50,671 nucleotides of DNA from contig MWOY01000194.1 of NCBI GenBank assembly GCA_002026015.1, positions 1 to 50,671 of the forward strand, in the 5' to 3' direction. Numbering within the stretch: the stretch's first letter is position 1; every line of letters begins with the position of its first letter. Source of the DNA: Prochlorococcus sp. HOT208_60m_808G21. Its GTDB lineage: Bacteria > Cyanobacteriota > Cyanobacteriia > PCC-6307 > Cyanobiaceae. This document shows, piece by piece, positions 30,740 to 38,403 of the stretch. The notes under the pieces are model-generated. The model did not search any database, was not told the DNA's origin, and was given only the letters and a program-made list of their open reading frames with translations. A program made the translations under genes and the position numbers.

Positions 30740-31523
30740 TTTGATTAACCGTAAAATATTAACCTTATTAAAAGTCCAATATTCAAACATGTTGGAATAT
30801 AGGGTAGAAATTGCATTATGGGCAATTTCAGGGATTATTCCTTTTTTCATGTTAAACATTTGGACAAATAATAATCTAAATGAATCCATAAACATAAGTG
30901 ATGTATTGCTTTCTAGGTATTTCTTATCTGCTTTTTTTGTAAGACAGTTTTCTGTAGTTTGGGTTGTATTTAGTTTTGAAGAGGATTCTCTTATGGGAAA
31001 AGTATCTCCGTATTTAATACAACCTTTAAATCCATTTTTCAGATATTTTGCACAACATCTTGCTGAACAAATAACAAGATTTCCTTTCGCACTAATAATC
31101 GCATTTTTCTTTTTTATTTTTAATCCAGAAAGTATATGGATACCAAATTTAGGTATTTTACTCTTATCAATAGTATCTACTTTTTTATCCTTCTTGATTC
31201 AATTTTTAATTCAGTCAATAGTTGCATGTCTATGTTTCTGGACAGAGAAAGCATCATCGATAGAAAGATTGTTATTTATTCCAACTTTGTTTCTCTCAGG
31301 TCTTCTAGCACCAGTAGTTTCATTTCCCTCATATGTTAAATCTTGGATTTATTTGACTCCTTTTCCATATCTAATTGATTTTCCAGCGAACCTACTATCA
31401 GGTAATGAAACAAATATTAGCGTAGGCTTAAGTATGCAAATTCTATGGATTTTTCTTCTTTTCCCATTATTTAAGAAAATCTGGTCTGAAGGAACGAAAA
31501 AATATACAGCAATGGGGTCATGA
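30729..31523 (+). CDS. ABC-2 permease, DUF990 family (first subunit)
   Basis: A 264-residue integral membrane protein with about six helices. The pattern of a short N-terminal YSNMLEYRVEIALWAISG, then repeated hydrophobic helices, fits the DUF990 permease family. It overlaps the ATPase gene by 11 bases and the second permease by four (ATGA). The two permeases probably form a heterodimer with the ATPase dimer. Confidence 0.82.
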   Translation: MKFNLINRKILTLLKVQYSNMLEYRVEIALWAISGIIPFFMLNIWTNNNLNESINISDVLLSRYFLSAFFVRQFSVVWVVFSFEEDSLMGKVSPYLIQPLNPFFRYFAQHLAEQITRFPFALIIAFFFFIFNPESIWIPNLGILLLSIVSTFLSFLIQFLIQSIVACLCFWTEKASSIERLLFIPTLFLSGLLAPVVSFPSYVKSWIYLTPFPYLIDFPANLLSGNETNISVGLSMQILWIFLLFPLFKKIWSEGTKKYTAMGS

Positions 31524-32314
31524 ATTTAAGAAAATATCTAAATGTTTATAAAAAATTCTTACATACTTCTTTAGCTTCTGAATTGGAGTATAAGACAAAT
31601 ATATTAGTTGATTTAATTACTGCACTTTTAAGTTTAATAGGGAGTATTTTTCTATTATCTATTTTCTTTCAAAATAATGGATATATTGGAGGGTGGAAAT
31701 TTGAACAGGCACTTATAATTCAAGGCATTTATACAATTTTGAATGGAATAACAAATACATGGTTTAATCCTAATCTTACAGAAATAGTTAAACATATAAG
31801 AGAAGGAACATTAGACTTCGTACTTTTAAAACCTATTGATAGTCAATTTTTTATTTCATTAAAAAAAATAAATCCATCTGGATTTTTAGAAATAATGCTT
31901 GGATTTTTCTTGTTGCTCTTCTGCATAAGAATAAATCAAATAAATTTAACTTTAAGTTTTCTGACCCTATCCTTAATTACAATAAGCTGCTCGATTTGCA
32001 TTTTATATAGCCTATGGTTTTTTATCTCTACTACTACTATTTGGTTTGTTAAGACTTGGAATGCCATAGAAGTATTAAGATCATTTCTTTATATTGGAAG
32101 ATTTCCTCTAAATTCATTTTCATTTTCTTTAAGAGTTTTTTTTAGTATTTTCATTCCTATTGCTTTTATAACTACAATTCCTTCGGAAGTTTTTCTAGGA
32201 CTTTCTCAATTATGGAAAATATTGCTTGAAGTTATTGTTGCTTCAGTATTTCTTGTAACTTCAAGAAAGTTCTGGTTATTTGCATTAAAGTTCTATTCAT
32301 CAGCATCTAGCTAA
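31520..32314 (+). CDS. ABC-2 permease, DUF990 family (second subunit)
   Basis: Another 264-residue membrane protein with the same architecture: N-terminal ELEYKTNILVDLITALLS, about six helices, and the conserved region VKHIREGTLDFVLLKPIDSQF near residue 90, which is characteristic of DUF990 members. The equal length and matching layout suggest an ancient duplication of the preceding gene. It ends four bases before the stop of the convergent gene at 32318. Confidence 0.82.
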   Translation: MNLRKYLNVYKKFLHTSLASELEYKTNILVDLITALLSLIGSIFLLSIFFQNNGYIGGWKFEQALIIQGIYTILNGITNTWFNPNLTEIVKHIREGTLDFVLLKPIDSQFFISLKKINPSGFLEIMLGFFLLLFCIRINQINLTLSFLTLSLITISCSICILYSLWFFISTTTIWFVKTWNAIEVLRSFLYIGRFPLNSFSFSLRVFFSIFIPIAFITTIPSEVFLGLSQLWKILLEVIVASVFLVTSRKFWLFALKFYSSASS

Positions 32315-32317
32315 CTA

Positions 32318-32584
32318 TTATTTAATAACATCCCTGCATAATTCCCAAATTTGTTGTTTACTTTTCAGATTAGAAAGCCTAGATAATTTTTTAAATTGAG
32401 GTTTGGATTTTTCAACAGTTAAAAGCCTACAGTTATATTCAATTTTATGATTTCTAGATATGATTCCTAATTTGAGTGCTACATCACTAAGGATAATTAT
32501 TAAAGCAATAAAAAAAAATATACCGAAAGATTGTAAAAATGATTTTGAATAATTTTCTTTTTCAGTTTTTAATTCAAACTTCAT
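32318..32584 (-). CDS. hypothetical single-span membrane protein
   Basis: An 88-residue protein with one hydrophobic helix near residues 18-38 (FGIFFFIALIIILSDVALKLGI) and a basic, Lys/Arg-rich remainder. Its ATG overlaps the stop of the preceding gene by one base (TAATG), so the two are translationally coupled. No family recognised. Confidence 0.55.
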   Translation of the reverse strand: MKFELKTEKENYSKSFLQSFGIFFFIALIIILSDVALKLGIISRNHKIEYNCRLLTVEKSKPQFKKLSRLSNLKSKQQIWELCRDVIK

Positions 32585-32811
32585 TACTTAACTATATGCT
32601 GAGGGCACTTAATTGCAGCAATAGCAACAGCAGTAACTTTAAAATTTTCAGACTTCTCAATTACCTTTTTAACCTCTAATGGACCAAATTTATTACTTGC
32701 ATCACTGTAGGAAAGAAGTAAAGATTTATAGTTATCATGACCTAGATTTCTATACTCACAGAAATTATCCCCAACATAATTCAAAAGAGTTAGTAAAGTT
32801 AATTCAATCAT
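32584..32811 (-). CDS. hypothetical small protein
   Basis: A 75-residue protein with a hydrophobic N-terminus (MIELTLLTLLNYVG) and a mixed C-terminus ending KVTAVAIAAIKCPQHIVK. Two Cys residues are present (NFCEYR, AIKCPQ). The N-terminal segment is too short for a confident signal peptide. It is coupled to the 88-residue gene downstream. No family recognised. Confidence 0.55.
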   Translation of the reverse strand: MIELTLLTLLNYVGDNFCEYRNLGHDNYKSLLLSYSDASNKFGPLEVKKVIEKSENFKVTAVAIAAIKCPQHIVK

Positions 32812-32997
32812 TAAAACTTTTTACTAGCGAAGTTCTTACGAATGATACTGTGCAGGACATTTTTAACAAGTAAAAATACCAAAAACATTTGAAATTATGA
32901 AATTAGTTTTTCATTGATAAACTTTCAAGTTTCAAAATTATTTCAGAATTTATTAATTCACATATAAAAAGATCATTAAAGCACTATCTGTAGTGTA

Positions 32998-33003
32998 TAT
33001 AAT
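32998..33003 (+). promoter_or_regulatory. -10 box of the candidate ncRNA
   Basis: A perfect TATAAT, preceded by TG one base further upstream, predicts initiation near 33009-33010. Only a weak -35 (ATTAAA/TTAAAG) lies 17 bases upstream. The flanking sequence forms a near-perfect inverted repeat (32984-32993 and 33018-33027). Confidence 0.45.
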
Positions 33004-33008
33004 GGACG

Positions 33009-33105
33009 ATTAATGCGCTATAGATAGGGGCTTGCATTTTTTAAGAAATTGGTTTAAAAATAAGGTTCCCCATCACCTGGCCCCACATATGTGAGGCCTT
33101 TTTTT
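33009..33105 (+). ncRNA. candidate small RNA with own promoter and terminator
   Basis: No protein frame is present, but the segment has a -10 box at its 5' end, an internal stem (GATAGGGGCTT at 33023-33033 pairing with AAG at 33062-33064 and CCCCATC at 33068-33074, with one bulged A and a three-base bulge), and a G-C-rich terminator hairpin followed by T7. Expected length is about 97 bases. It may belong to the Yfr-type cyanobacterial RNAs, but I do not recognise any specific one. Confidence 0.55.
33079..33105 (+). terminator. Rho-independent terminator of the candidate ncRNA
   Basis: GGCCCCAC (33079-33086) pairs with GTGAGGCC (33091-33098) with one C-A mismatch and an ATAT loop, followed by seven Ts at 33099-33105. 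G-C richness here is striking against the local ~25% GC background. Confidence 0.85.
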
Positions 33106-33264
33106 ATGGTTTTTAAAATAAGGCCTCTTTAAAAGTTTTATTTAATAAAACGAGTAATTAATCCCTTTAATAATGAATAAAGATAATAATTTATTTATTT
33201 ATTTTTTAATTTATAATCTTGCTTTAAGATTTTTACCAAAATGTACTACCATCCTCCAATAATT

Positions 33265-34077
33265 TTATAAAAAGCTTTTTATGGATTTAATCAACAAGCT
33301 AATACCAACAAAAATACAAACCGTTATAAAAGTTTTCTTAATAAGTACATTCCCATTTAATTTTGACAGGTGAGCTCCGAAAAATCCTCCTGTAAAGGAA
33401 CCAATTATTAAAACTATCAATAAATTAAATGGAACCGATCCTATTCTTGCCAAAAATACTGCTCCGACAAAATTCCAAAAAATCCCAACAGTAAAAAATG
33501 TCATACTTATGGCACGAAGAAAATCCATTTCAAAAGTTTTTATTAATAGAATTGTTACAAGCAATCCAGTTCCTGAAGAAATAGAACCATTTAATATACC
33601 TATAAGAAAAATAAAAATTAAAAATCTAATTTTATGAACAAAATTAAGCTTTTTATTACCAGATGAAATACCTAAATCTGGTTTAAGGAATGAGTAAAAA
33701 GCTAATAATATGGATATTATTCCTAAAATCAAGTATAAGTACTTTTCTGATATGTATTCAACTACAGAAGCCCCAAAAATTACTCCTGGTAATCCAAAAA
33801 TTAAAATTTGCCAAGCAACACTTATATCATTACCTAAAGATTTGTAATTTCTTAATGAACCCCCTATTCCTAGTGCTACTGTTGCTAATTTATGACTAGC
33901 CAGAGCATGATAATAAGGAACTCCTGATAATATCAATACTGGCAATTGTAATAATCCTGCTCCTCCTCCAGAAATCGCTGAGAACGTATTAGAAAAAAAC
34001 GATATCAAAAAGATATAAATACTTTTAAATAAAGAATGATCAAAATTTCCTAATAATATTGTTAATAAATAAAGCAT
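33265..34077 (-). CDS. TauE/SafE family permease
   Basis: A 270-residue protein with about eight helices. The TauE/SafE features are visible: the N-terminal FFSNTFSAISGGGAGLLQLP near residue 28, then YYHALASHKLATVALGIGGS, and a second-half repeat LIGILNGSISSGTGLLVTIL near 155. Members export sulfite, sulfoacetate or related organic anions, but the substrate here is not determined. It lies alone between the ncRNA and the HNH gene. Its downstream end is 158 bases from the ncRNA terminator. Confidence 0.85.
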   Translation of the reverse strand: MLYLLTILLGNFDHSLFKSIYIFLISFFSNTFSAISGGGAGLLQLPVLILSGVPYYHALASHKLATVALGIGGSLRNYKSLGNDISVAWQILIFGLPGVIFGASVVEYISEKYLYLILGIISILLAFYSFLKPDLGISSGNKKLNFVHKIRFLIFIFLIGILNGSISSGTGLLVTILLIKTFEMDFLRAISMTFFTVGIFWNFVGAVFLARIGSVPFNLLIVLIIGSFTGGFFGAHLSKLNGNVLIKKTFITVCIFVGISLLIKSIKSFL

Positions 34078-34217
34078 TTACTATAAAGTGCTCTTTGTAT
34101 TATTAAGTAAAAATTATTCTTTTCATAAGAAGCATTTGCTTTAAAAAGTCTTATCTTACCCTTTTCAATCATACTTTAAAAAAAACTGTTATTATCAGGA
34201 AAATTATCAAGAATTTT

Positions 34218-34559
34218 ATGCATAGACAAGATGCAATTTACCTTGATCAGTTTTGTCCCAAGATAAGTAATAAAAATTGGAGAGAGTCACTTAATAAAGT
34301 TACTAATCATAAATGTATTTATTGCGGTAAACCCTCAGAATCACTCGACCACCTTCACCCAATGTCAAAAGGGGGGATTAGCAGTACAAGTAATTGCGTA
34401 CCATGTTGTTTGACATGTAATGGGAAGAAATCAGATTCAGAAGTTCTTAGTTGGTACAGAAAACAAAATTTTTATGATCCTCGAAGAGCTATGGCGATAC
34501 GAGCATGGTTTAATAATGATTTAAAACTAGCTTCAGTACTTTTGAAATACTTAAATTAA
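34218..34559 (+). CDS. stand-alone HNH endonuclease-like protein
   Basis: A 113-residue protein with a zinc-binding HNH domain: a first CxxC in CIYCGKPSES near residue 34, the core LDHLHPMSKGG near 46-56, and a second CxxC in CCLTCNGKKSD. The C-terminal ~30 residues are specific to this protein. Such small HNH proteins occur in many picocyanobacteria; some belong to phage or mobile elements. No restriction-modification or integrase gene is adjacent, so I do not assign a system. Confidence 0.85.
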   Translation: MHRQDAIYLDQFCPKISNKNWRESLNKVTNHKCIYCGKPSESLDHLHPMSKGGISSTSNCVPCCLTCNGKKSDSEVLSWYRKQNFYDPRRAMAIRAWFNNDLKLASVLLKYLN

Positions 34560-34647
34560 ACAATGAATGATAAATTGATTGAGATTCGAAAAAATATTTT
34601 TGTATATCCTTGAATAGGATACTTTATTTTAGTAAGCAATGTTTTTA

Positions 34648-34842
34648 TTAAATTATTCTTATTCTTTCTGAATTTATATTATTGCTTTTAAAAATCGAGA
34701 TATTAGAATAATCATCTTTCCACATTATTGGTGAATCTATAACCTTTCTCTCTGGAGACTTTACTGAAAAAATCAATCCAAATACAAAAAGAATAGTTAT
34801 CAATATGATTGACATTACTAATTTGTCGGAAATATTATTCAT
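34648..34842 (-). CDS. hypothetical single-span membrane protein
   Basis: A 64-residue protein with one N-terminal helix (residues 8-26, VMSIILITILFVFGLIFSV) and a polar, Asn/Ser-rich tail. It begins eight bases after the secreted protein encoded at 34851 on the same strand, so the two may be co-expressed. No family recognised. Confidence 0.55.
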   Translation of the reverse strand: MNNISDKLVMSIILITILFVFGLIFSVKSPERKVIDSPIMWKDDYSNISIFKSNNINSERIRII

Positions 34843-34850
34843 TTACTTAT

Positions 34851-35252
34851 CTATCTTGAAAAATTTTTGTCAGGAGTAGTTTTTTCGTAAATTTCTAGAA
34901 AATATGATTTAAAATAGTTAATCCCCTCATTTCCAATCAACCCAATTGACCGTCCGCAATCATTTACAACTTGTGATGAAATTTGATTTGCCAAGTCACT
35001 TTTCTCAATCCATTTTTTCTGAGGATTATAAGAGAAAGATATAATGTTTTCAGTTTTTACAATAGCTGATTTCATTGCTTCATCTTTAGAAAAACCATTT
35101 TGGATAGCATTGCAATATTTTTTAGAGAAATTATTAGAGATCCTATTTTGTAGCAAACTAACACTAGGATCGGACGTATCAAAAGCTAAACCTATTGCAG
35201 GTTTTAATTGAAAAATTATAAATAAAAGTAAGACAAAAAATAATTTTAACAA
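34851..35252 (-). CDS. hypothetical secreted protein
   Basis: A 133-residue protein with a clear signal peptide: a hydrophobic N-terminus (LKLFFVLLLFIIFQLKPAIGLAFD) with a plausible cleavage near residues 20-24. The mature part is helical and contains two Cys (KKYCNAIQNG, NDCGRSIG) that could form a disulfide in the periplasm. The only visible start is TTG at 35252. No family recognised. Confidence 0.6.
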   Translation of the reverse strand: MLKLFFVLLLFIIFQLKPAIGLAFDTSDPSVSLLQNRISNNFSKKYCNAIQNGFSKDEAMKSAIVKTENIISFSYNPQKKWIEKSDLANQISSQVVNDCGRSIGLIGNEGINYFKSYFLEIYEKTTPDKNFSR

Positions 35253-35416
35253 CCGCTATTAATCAATAGTTTATAAGTAATATAATAGTATTATAAAATT
35301 GTCTTTTCAATTAAATCTGATAATTAATAAAAGCAAATTAAATTTCAATTTATTAATAATTAAAAGTATTGCGATAAGTTCAGTAATAATAGTCAGAGGT
35401 TTATTTGACTACAAAT

Positions 35417-35638
35417 ATGTACGAATCATTGATGACATTGCTATTTTTTCCTGATTGGACAAATGGATTACCTTCAGATTTCTTAATTCTTCATTTTTTT
35501 GTAGGAGCTGTGATTTTTCCATTCAACATGATTCATGCTAAAGCAAGAAAAATTGACAGTCAAAACCCACAGGATGCCGCTAATGGGTATAAAAATTCAG
35601 ATAATGCAACATTTTTCGGATACGAGGAAATCAATTAG
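35417..35638 (+). CDS. hypothetical small membrane protein
   Basis: A 73-residue frame from ATG; a TTG four codons upstream (35405) is an alternative. A hydrophobic helix-containing first half (FFPDWTNGLPSDFLILHFFV, then GAVIFPFNMI) is followed by a polar tail ending NATFFGYEEIN. It is followed after 33 bases by another small membrane protein on the same strand. No family recognised. Confidence 0.55.
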   Translation: MYESLMTLLFFPDWTNGLPSDFLILHFFVGAVIFPFNMIHAKARKIDSQNPQDAANGYKNSDNATFFGYEEIN

Positions 35639-35671
35639 ATTTCCATAAAATTTATTTAAGGAATTAGTTTA

Positions 35672-35899
35672 TTGATGATAATTTCCCTAAATACAGGTTT
35701 AGATCTTAAAATTTTCAGTCCGAATGAACCTATAGGAATATTCATAATTTTTGTAGGAATAATATTTACTGGCATGATTTTCTACATTATTTATGCTGTA
35801 AGTACTAATAAAGAATCCTTAGAAGACAAAAAAATAAGAAATAAAAAGGAGTATTTGCAAAAGGAGAAAATAGGAAAATTATTTCCTAAGAAAAAATAA
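35672..35899 (+). CDS. hypothetical single-span membrane protein with Lys-rich tail
   Basis: A 75-residue frame. AAGGA lies nine bases before the TTG at 35672 and twelve before the ATG at 35675; the TTG fits the ribosome-binding site better, but the difference is one residue. One helix near residues 22-44 is followed by a strongly basic tail (KEYLQKEKIGKLFPKKK). The tail overlaps a possible reverse gene by 14 bases. No family recognised. Confidence 0.55.
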   Translation: MMIISLNTGLDLKIFSPNEPIGIFIIFVGIIFTGMIFYIIYAVSTNKESLEDKKIRNKKEYLQKEKIGKLFPKKK

Positions 35900-35999
35900 A
35901 TTTAATTGCTTTATTACTATAAAGATATTTATTTATATTATTAATTATTAAATCAGTAGGATCTAAAAACATTAGTTTTAGTTCTCTTAAATCAAACAT
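35886..35999 (-). CDS. possible small protein, 37 residues
   Basis: A reverse frame from ATG reads MFDLRELKLMFLDPTDLIIN and ends NKAIKFIFS. It has a plausible amphipathic, partly hydrophobic composition. No good ribosome-binding site is seen; a TATAGT occurs just upstream. It overlaps the end of the gene at 35672. Real status is uncertain. Confidence 0.3.
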   Translation of the reverse strand: MFDLRELKLMFLDPTDLIINNINKYLYSNKAIKFIFS

Positions 36000-36122
36000 C
36001 TTCTAAAAATTTTACTATAACAACAAAATTTTTTTTATGAGGACTTCATATTGTTAATTACACAGCTAAATTATTTTCATATCAAGCAAAAAATGTTAAA
36101 AATGGAAAAATAATTTGAAATC

Positions 36123-36626
36123 TTGGAGAATTCACCTCAATATCTATTTCTTGCTAGTGGAGTTAATAATGGAGAAGGGTTTTGGATTGTGGGTATAAAA
36201 AATTGCGATGATAATATCCTTGATGATGAAAATCTTTTAGATTGCCATAGAAAAGAACTAATAGGTACTGAATCAGCAAAAGATATTCTTTTAGCTATTA
36301 ATTTAAACATAAATAATTTATTAAATGAACTAAGAAACAAAAAATATTTAATTGCAATACCTTCAAAGGGGATTCCATTTGATATCCCTTTAGAAATCGT
36401 GGAAAATATTTTTGATTTTTGGTTAGATATTTATAAAAATCAAGAAGCCTGGGAAGCTTGTTTAGGACTTCTTAAAGTTAGAAAAAGGATTCCCCTAACA
36501 AACCTTATTGAAAGCCAAAGTTTAAAGGGAAACTCTAAAAAATGGGCTATAAAAATTGAAGCTTTACATACTTATGTTCCTTCTTCACTTAAAAATGAAA
36601 AATTAAATAACCCCATGTGGGAATAA
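36123..36626 (+). CDS. hypothetical soluble protein, first gene of a nucleotide-metabolism-like run
   Basis: A 167-residue protein from a TTG start (no ATG in frame before the conserved-looking SPQYLFLASGVNNGEGFWIVG). It is soluble with mixed alpha/beta character and a Trp-rich C-terminal third (DFWLDIYKNQEAWEACLGLL). No family recognised. It precedes a 58-residue protein, a phosphoribosyltransferase-like protein and an NDT-like protein on the same strand, so it may work with them. Confidence 0.6.
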   Translation: MENSPQYLFLASGVNNGEGFWIVGIKNCDDNILDDENLLDCHRKELIGTESAKDILLAINLNINNLLNELRNKKYLIAIPSKGIPFDIPLEIVENIFDFWLDIYKNQEAWEACLGLLKVRKRIPLTNLIESQSLKGNSKKWAIKIEALHTYVPSSLKNEKLNNPMWE

Positions 36627-36700
36627 TTTTATCTTTAAATACTAAAAATATTTACTTCGTTGGATATTTAAGTAAAAATAAAATAACTAATAATTTAAAA

Positions 36701-36877
36701 ATGAGTAAACCATATTCTTTTAGTATCGATCAAATGAACGGGATAGTAGAGGATACATATGCCAAGATAATAAATGAATGTGAAAATTTAAAAAAAAATA
36801 CTAATTGTCCAAATGAGCAAGTAGTAGCACTTTTAAGTGTAATTGCTTCAAATTACGCTACTACAACAGAAAAATAA
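36701..36877 (+). CDS. hypothetical small protein, 58 residues
   Basis: From ATG at 36701 the product begins MSKPYSFSIDQMNGIVEDTY and is mainly helical, with one Cys near the middle of two (NECENLKKNTNCPNEQ). A start at 36617 in the same frame would overlap the previous gene and adds unrelated sequence, so I prefer the internal ATG. It ends ten bases before the phosphoribosyltransferase start. Confidence 0.55.
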   Translation: MSKPYSFSIDQMNGIVEDTYAKIINECENLKKNTNCPNEQVVALLSVIASNYATTTEK

Positions 36878-36887
36878 GAAAATTAAG

Positions 36888-37283
36888 ATGATAAGTTATT
36901 TTACTTGGAGCGAATTTGATAAGAGCGTAGAACAAATTGCTAATAAATGTAAGTTTAAGGAATTTTCTGGAATATATGGAGTTCCTCGTGGCGGATTATG
37001 TCTTGCTGTAGCACTAAGCCATAAATTAAAAATTGAATTAATTTCAGAACCAATAAAGAATTCACTAATAGTAGATGATGTTTATGAAACAGGCATTACA
37101 TTGACGACCTTCAAGAACATTGAAGGAGCAATGTTTTTTGTATTATTTAGTAAAATCAAACCTACATGGTGGAATACAGTACATTTAACAAAAAAAAGTC
37201 AATGGATTGTTTTCCCTTGGGAAAATACTTTAAATTCAAAAAGTGACCACGAAGATTACATCAAAAAAAGAGGTTTAAGTTGA
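36888..37283 (+). CDS. phosphoribosyltransferase-like protein
   Basis: A 131-residue protein with the type I PRTase hallmark: a PRPP-binding loop SLIVDDVYETGITLTTF near residue 58, preceded by GIYGVPRGGLCLAVALSHKL near 25. It is shorter than typical free-standing PRTases (~180 residues) and lacks a recognisable hood domain. I choose the ATG at 36888; an earlier in-frame start (36843) overlaps the preceding gene. The base substrate is not determinable. Its stop overlaps the TTG start of the deoxyribosyltransferase-like gene by four bases (TTGA), so the two are translationally coupled. Confidence 0.75.
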   Translation: MISYFTWSEFDKSVEQIANKCKFKEFSGIYGVPRGGLCLAVALSHKLKIELISEPIKNSLIVDDVYETGITLTTFKNIEGAMFFVLFSKIKPTWWNTVHLTKKSQWIVFPWENTLNSKSDHEDYIKKRGLS

Positions 37284-37738
37284 GAAAGAAATTATATTTA
37301 GCTAATCCATATGGATTTTCAAAACAAACTAAAACTCTCTTACATGAATTTATTGAAATCTTCAATGATTTAAATGTAGAAGTGTATGAACCTTTTGAGA
37401 GAGCAAAACCATTAACACAACAAAAAAGTCAATGGGCATATGAAGTTGCAAATAGTAATTTCCATGATTTAAAAGAATGTGATTGTATTTTTGCGATTGT
37501 TAATGGAAATCCTCCAGATGAAGGGGTAATGATTGAATTAGGTATCGCAATTGCTTTAAAAAAGGAAATCTTTTTATTCAGAGATGATTTTAGAAATTGT
37601 TCTGATAGTGATCAATATCCATTAAATCTAATGTTATTTCTTGGCCTGCCTAAAGATAATTGGGAAAAATATTATTTTGAATCATTACAAGACATAAAAA
37701 GTAATAAAAAAAGATTTATGGATTGGGCAAAAAATTAG
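37280..37738 (+). CDS. nucleoside 2-deoxyribosyltransferase-like protein
   Basis: A 152-residue protein with the NDT fold: N-terminal KLYLANPYGFSKQTKTLLHE (nucleoside-binding strand and loop), a middle DCIFAIVNGNPPDEGVMIEL, and the family Glu within GVMIELGIAIALKK near residue 86. Members exchange the deoxyribose between bases, or cleave nucleosides and nucleotides, in salvage; relatives occur in phage-conflict contexts. It starts at TTG within the stop of the PRTase-like gene. Confidence 0.8.
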   Translation: MRKKLYLANPYGFSKQTKTLLHEFIEIFNDLNVEVYEPFERAKPLTQQKSQWAYEVANSNFHDLKECDCIFAIVNGNPPDEGVMIELGIAIALKKEIFLFRDDFRNCSDSDQYPLNLMLFLGLPKDNWEKYYFESLQDIKSNKKRFMDWAKN

Positions 37739-37823
37739 CCAAATAAACCATTAAACCTAAATTAGAAGTTTTGAGTTCAAATATATCTGTTTAGGTGCTA
37801 GAATAATATTTATTTAGAAAATT

Positions 37824-38000
37824 TTGACACAAGTTACAGTTGGAGAGAATGAGGGAATTGAGTCAGCCCTTAGAAGATTTAAAAGACAAGTATCTAAGTC
37901 GGGCATATTTGCAGATTTAAAAAGACTTAGACATCACGAAACACCTATTGAAAAATATAAAAGAAAGTTGCAACAGAGAAGAAAAGCAAGAAGAAGATAG
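37824..38000 (+). CDS. rpsU: 30S ribosomal protein S21
   Basis: A 58-residue, strongly basic protein from a TTG start: [20 protein letters not shown], then [13 protein letters not shown] and a terminal poly-Arg tail (QQRRKARRR). This matches bS21 end to end. It is the small-subunit protein near the anti-Shine-Dalgarno region. It lies alone, 85 bases after the NDT-like gene. A short AGCTATAGCT palindrome follows, but it is too weak to call a terminator. Confidence 0.93.
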
Positions 38001-38079
38001 TAAGCTATAGCTAATAAATTTTTTGAATTTTAGTTGATATTACAAAATTTTTTAGAAAGGTTTAAAAATAAAATTTAAA

Positions 38080-38403
38080 CTACTTAAGCTTTTTAAGCTT
38101 TTTAACAAGATTTATTCCAACTCCTGACACAGCGAGAAGATCTTTTTCATCTGCAGCTATAACTGCCTTTGTTGTTTTAAAACCAGCCTCATACAAAGCT
38201 TTTGCGCTTTTTGCTCCAACACCTGGAAGTGTAGTCAAAGTTTCAATATTTTTCTTAGAATTTACCGCTTTGGTTTTGGTTTTGGTTTTGGTTTTTGTTT
38301 TTGCAGACTTTGCTGCTTTTTTTTCTTTCTTTAAAGGAGTTTCAGAAGTTACTTCACTTTTAAATAGAATTGATTTTAGTTTGCTGAGAAATTTAGAAAT
38401 CAT
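38080..38403 (-). CDS. helix-hairpin-helix protein with KT repeat linker
   Basis: A 107-residue protein. The N-terminus is Lys-rich, a KT dipeptide repeat covers about residues 35-45 (KTKTKTKTKTK), and the C-terminal ~55 residues form tandem helix-hairpin-helix elements: TLPGVGAKSAKALYEAGF and LLAVSGVGINLVKKLKKL. The two G(V)G turns are the DNA-backbone-binding hairpins seen in Rad51 N-terminal and DUF4332-like domains. It is highly basic and likely binds DNA non-specifically. It is convergent with rpsU. Confidence 0.75.
   Translation of the reverse strand: MISKFLSKLKSILFKSEVTSETPLKKEKKAAKSAKTKTKTKTKTKAVNSKKNIETLTTLPGVGAKSAKALYEAGFKTTKAVIAADEKDLLAVSGVGINLVKKLKKLK
38272..38301 (-). repeat. 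GGTTTT hexanucleotide tandem repeat (KT codons)
   Basis: On the plus strand GGTTTT is repeated four times exactly and then continues imperfectly. Read on the coding (minus) strand it gives alternating Lys-Thr codons. Gain or loss of a six-base unit keeps the frame, so the linker length could vary between strains without loss of function. Confidence 0.8.

Noticed and set aside
33106..33264. A gene between the ncRNA terminator and the TauE/SafE stop
   Set aside because: Only very AT-rich sequence with frequent stops in all frames was seen.
34078..34217. Promoter or small RNA between the TauE/SafE and HNH genes
   Set aside because: No clear -10/-35 pairs, hairpins or frames were found.
34218..34559. 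HNH protein as part of a mobile element or restriction system
   Set aside because: No integrase, methylase, intron features or repeats are adjacent; only the isolated HNH gene can be supported.
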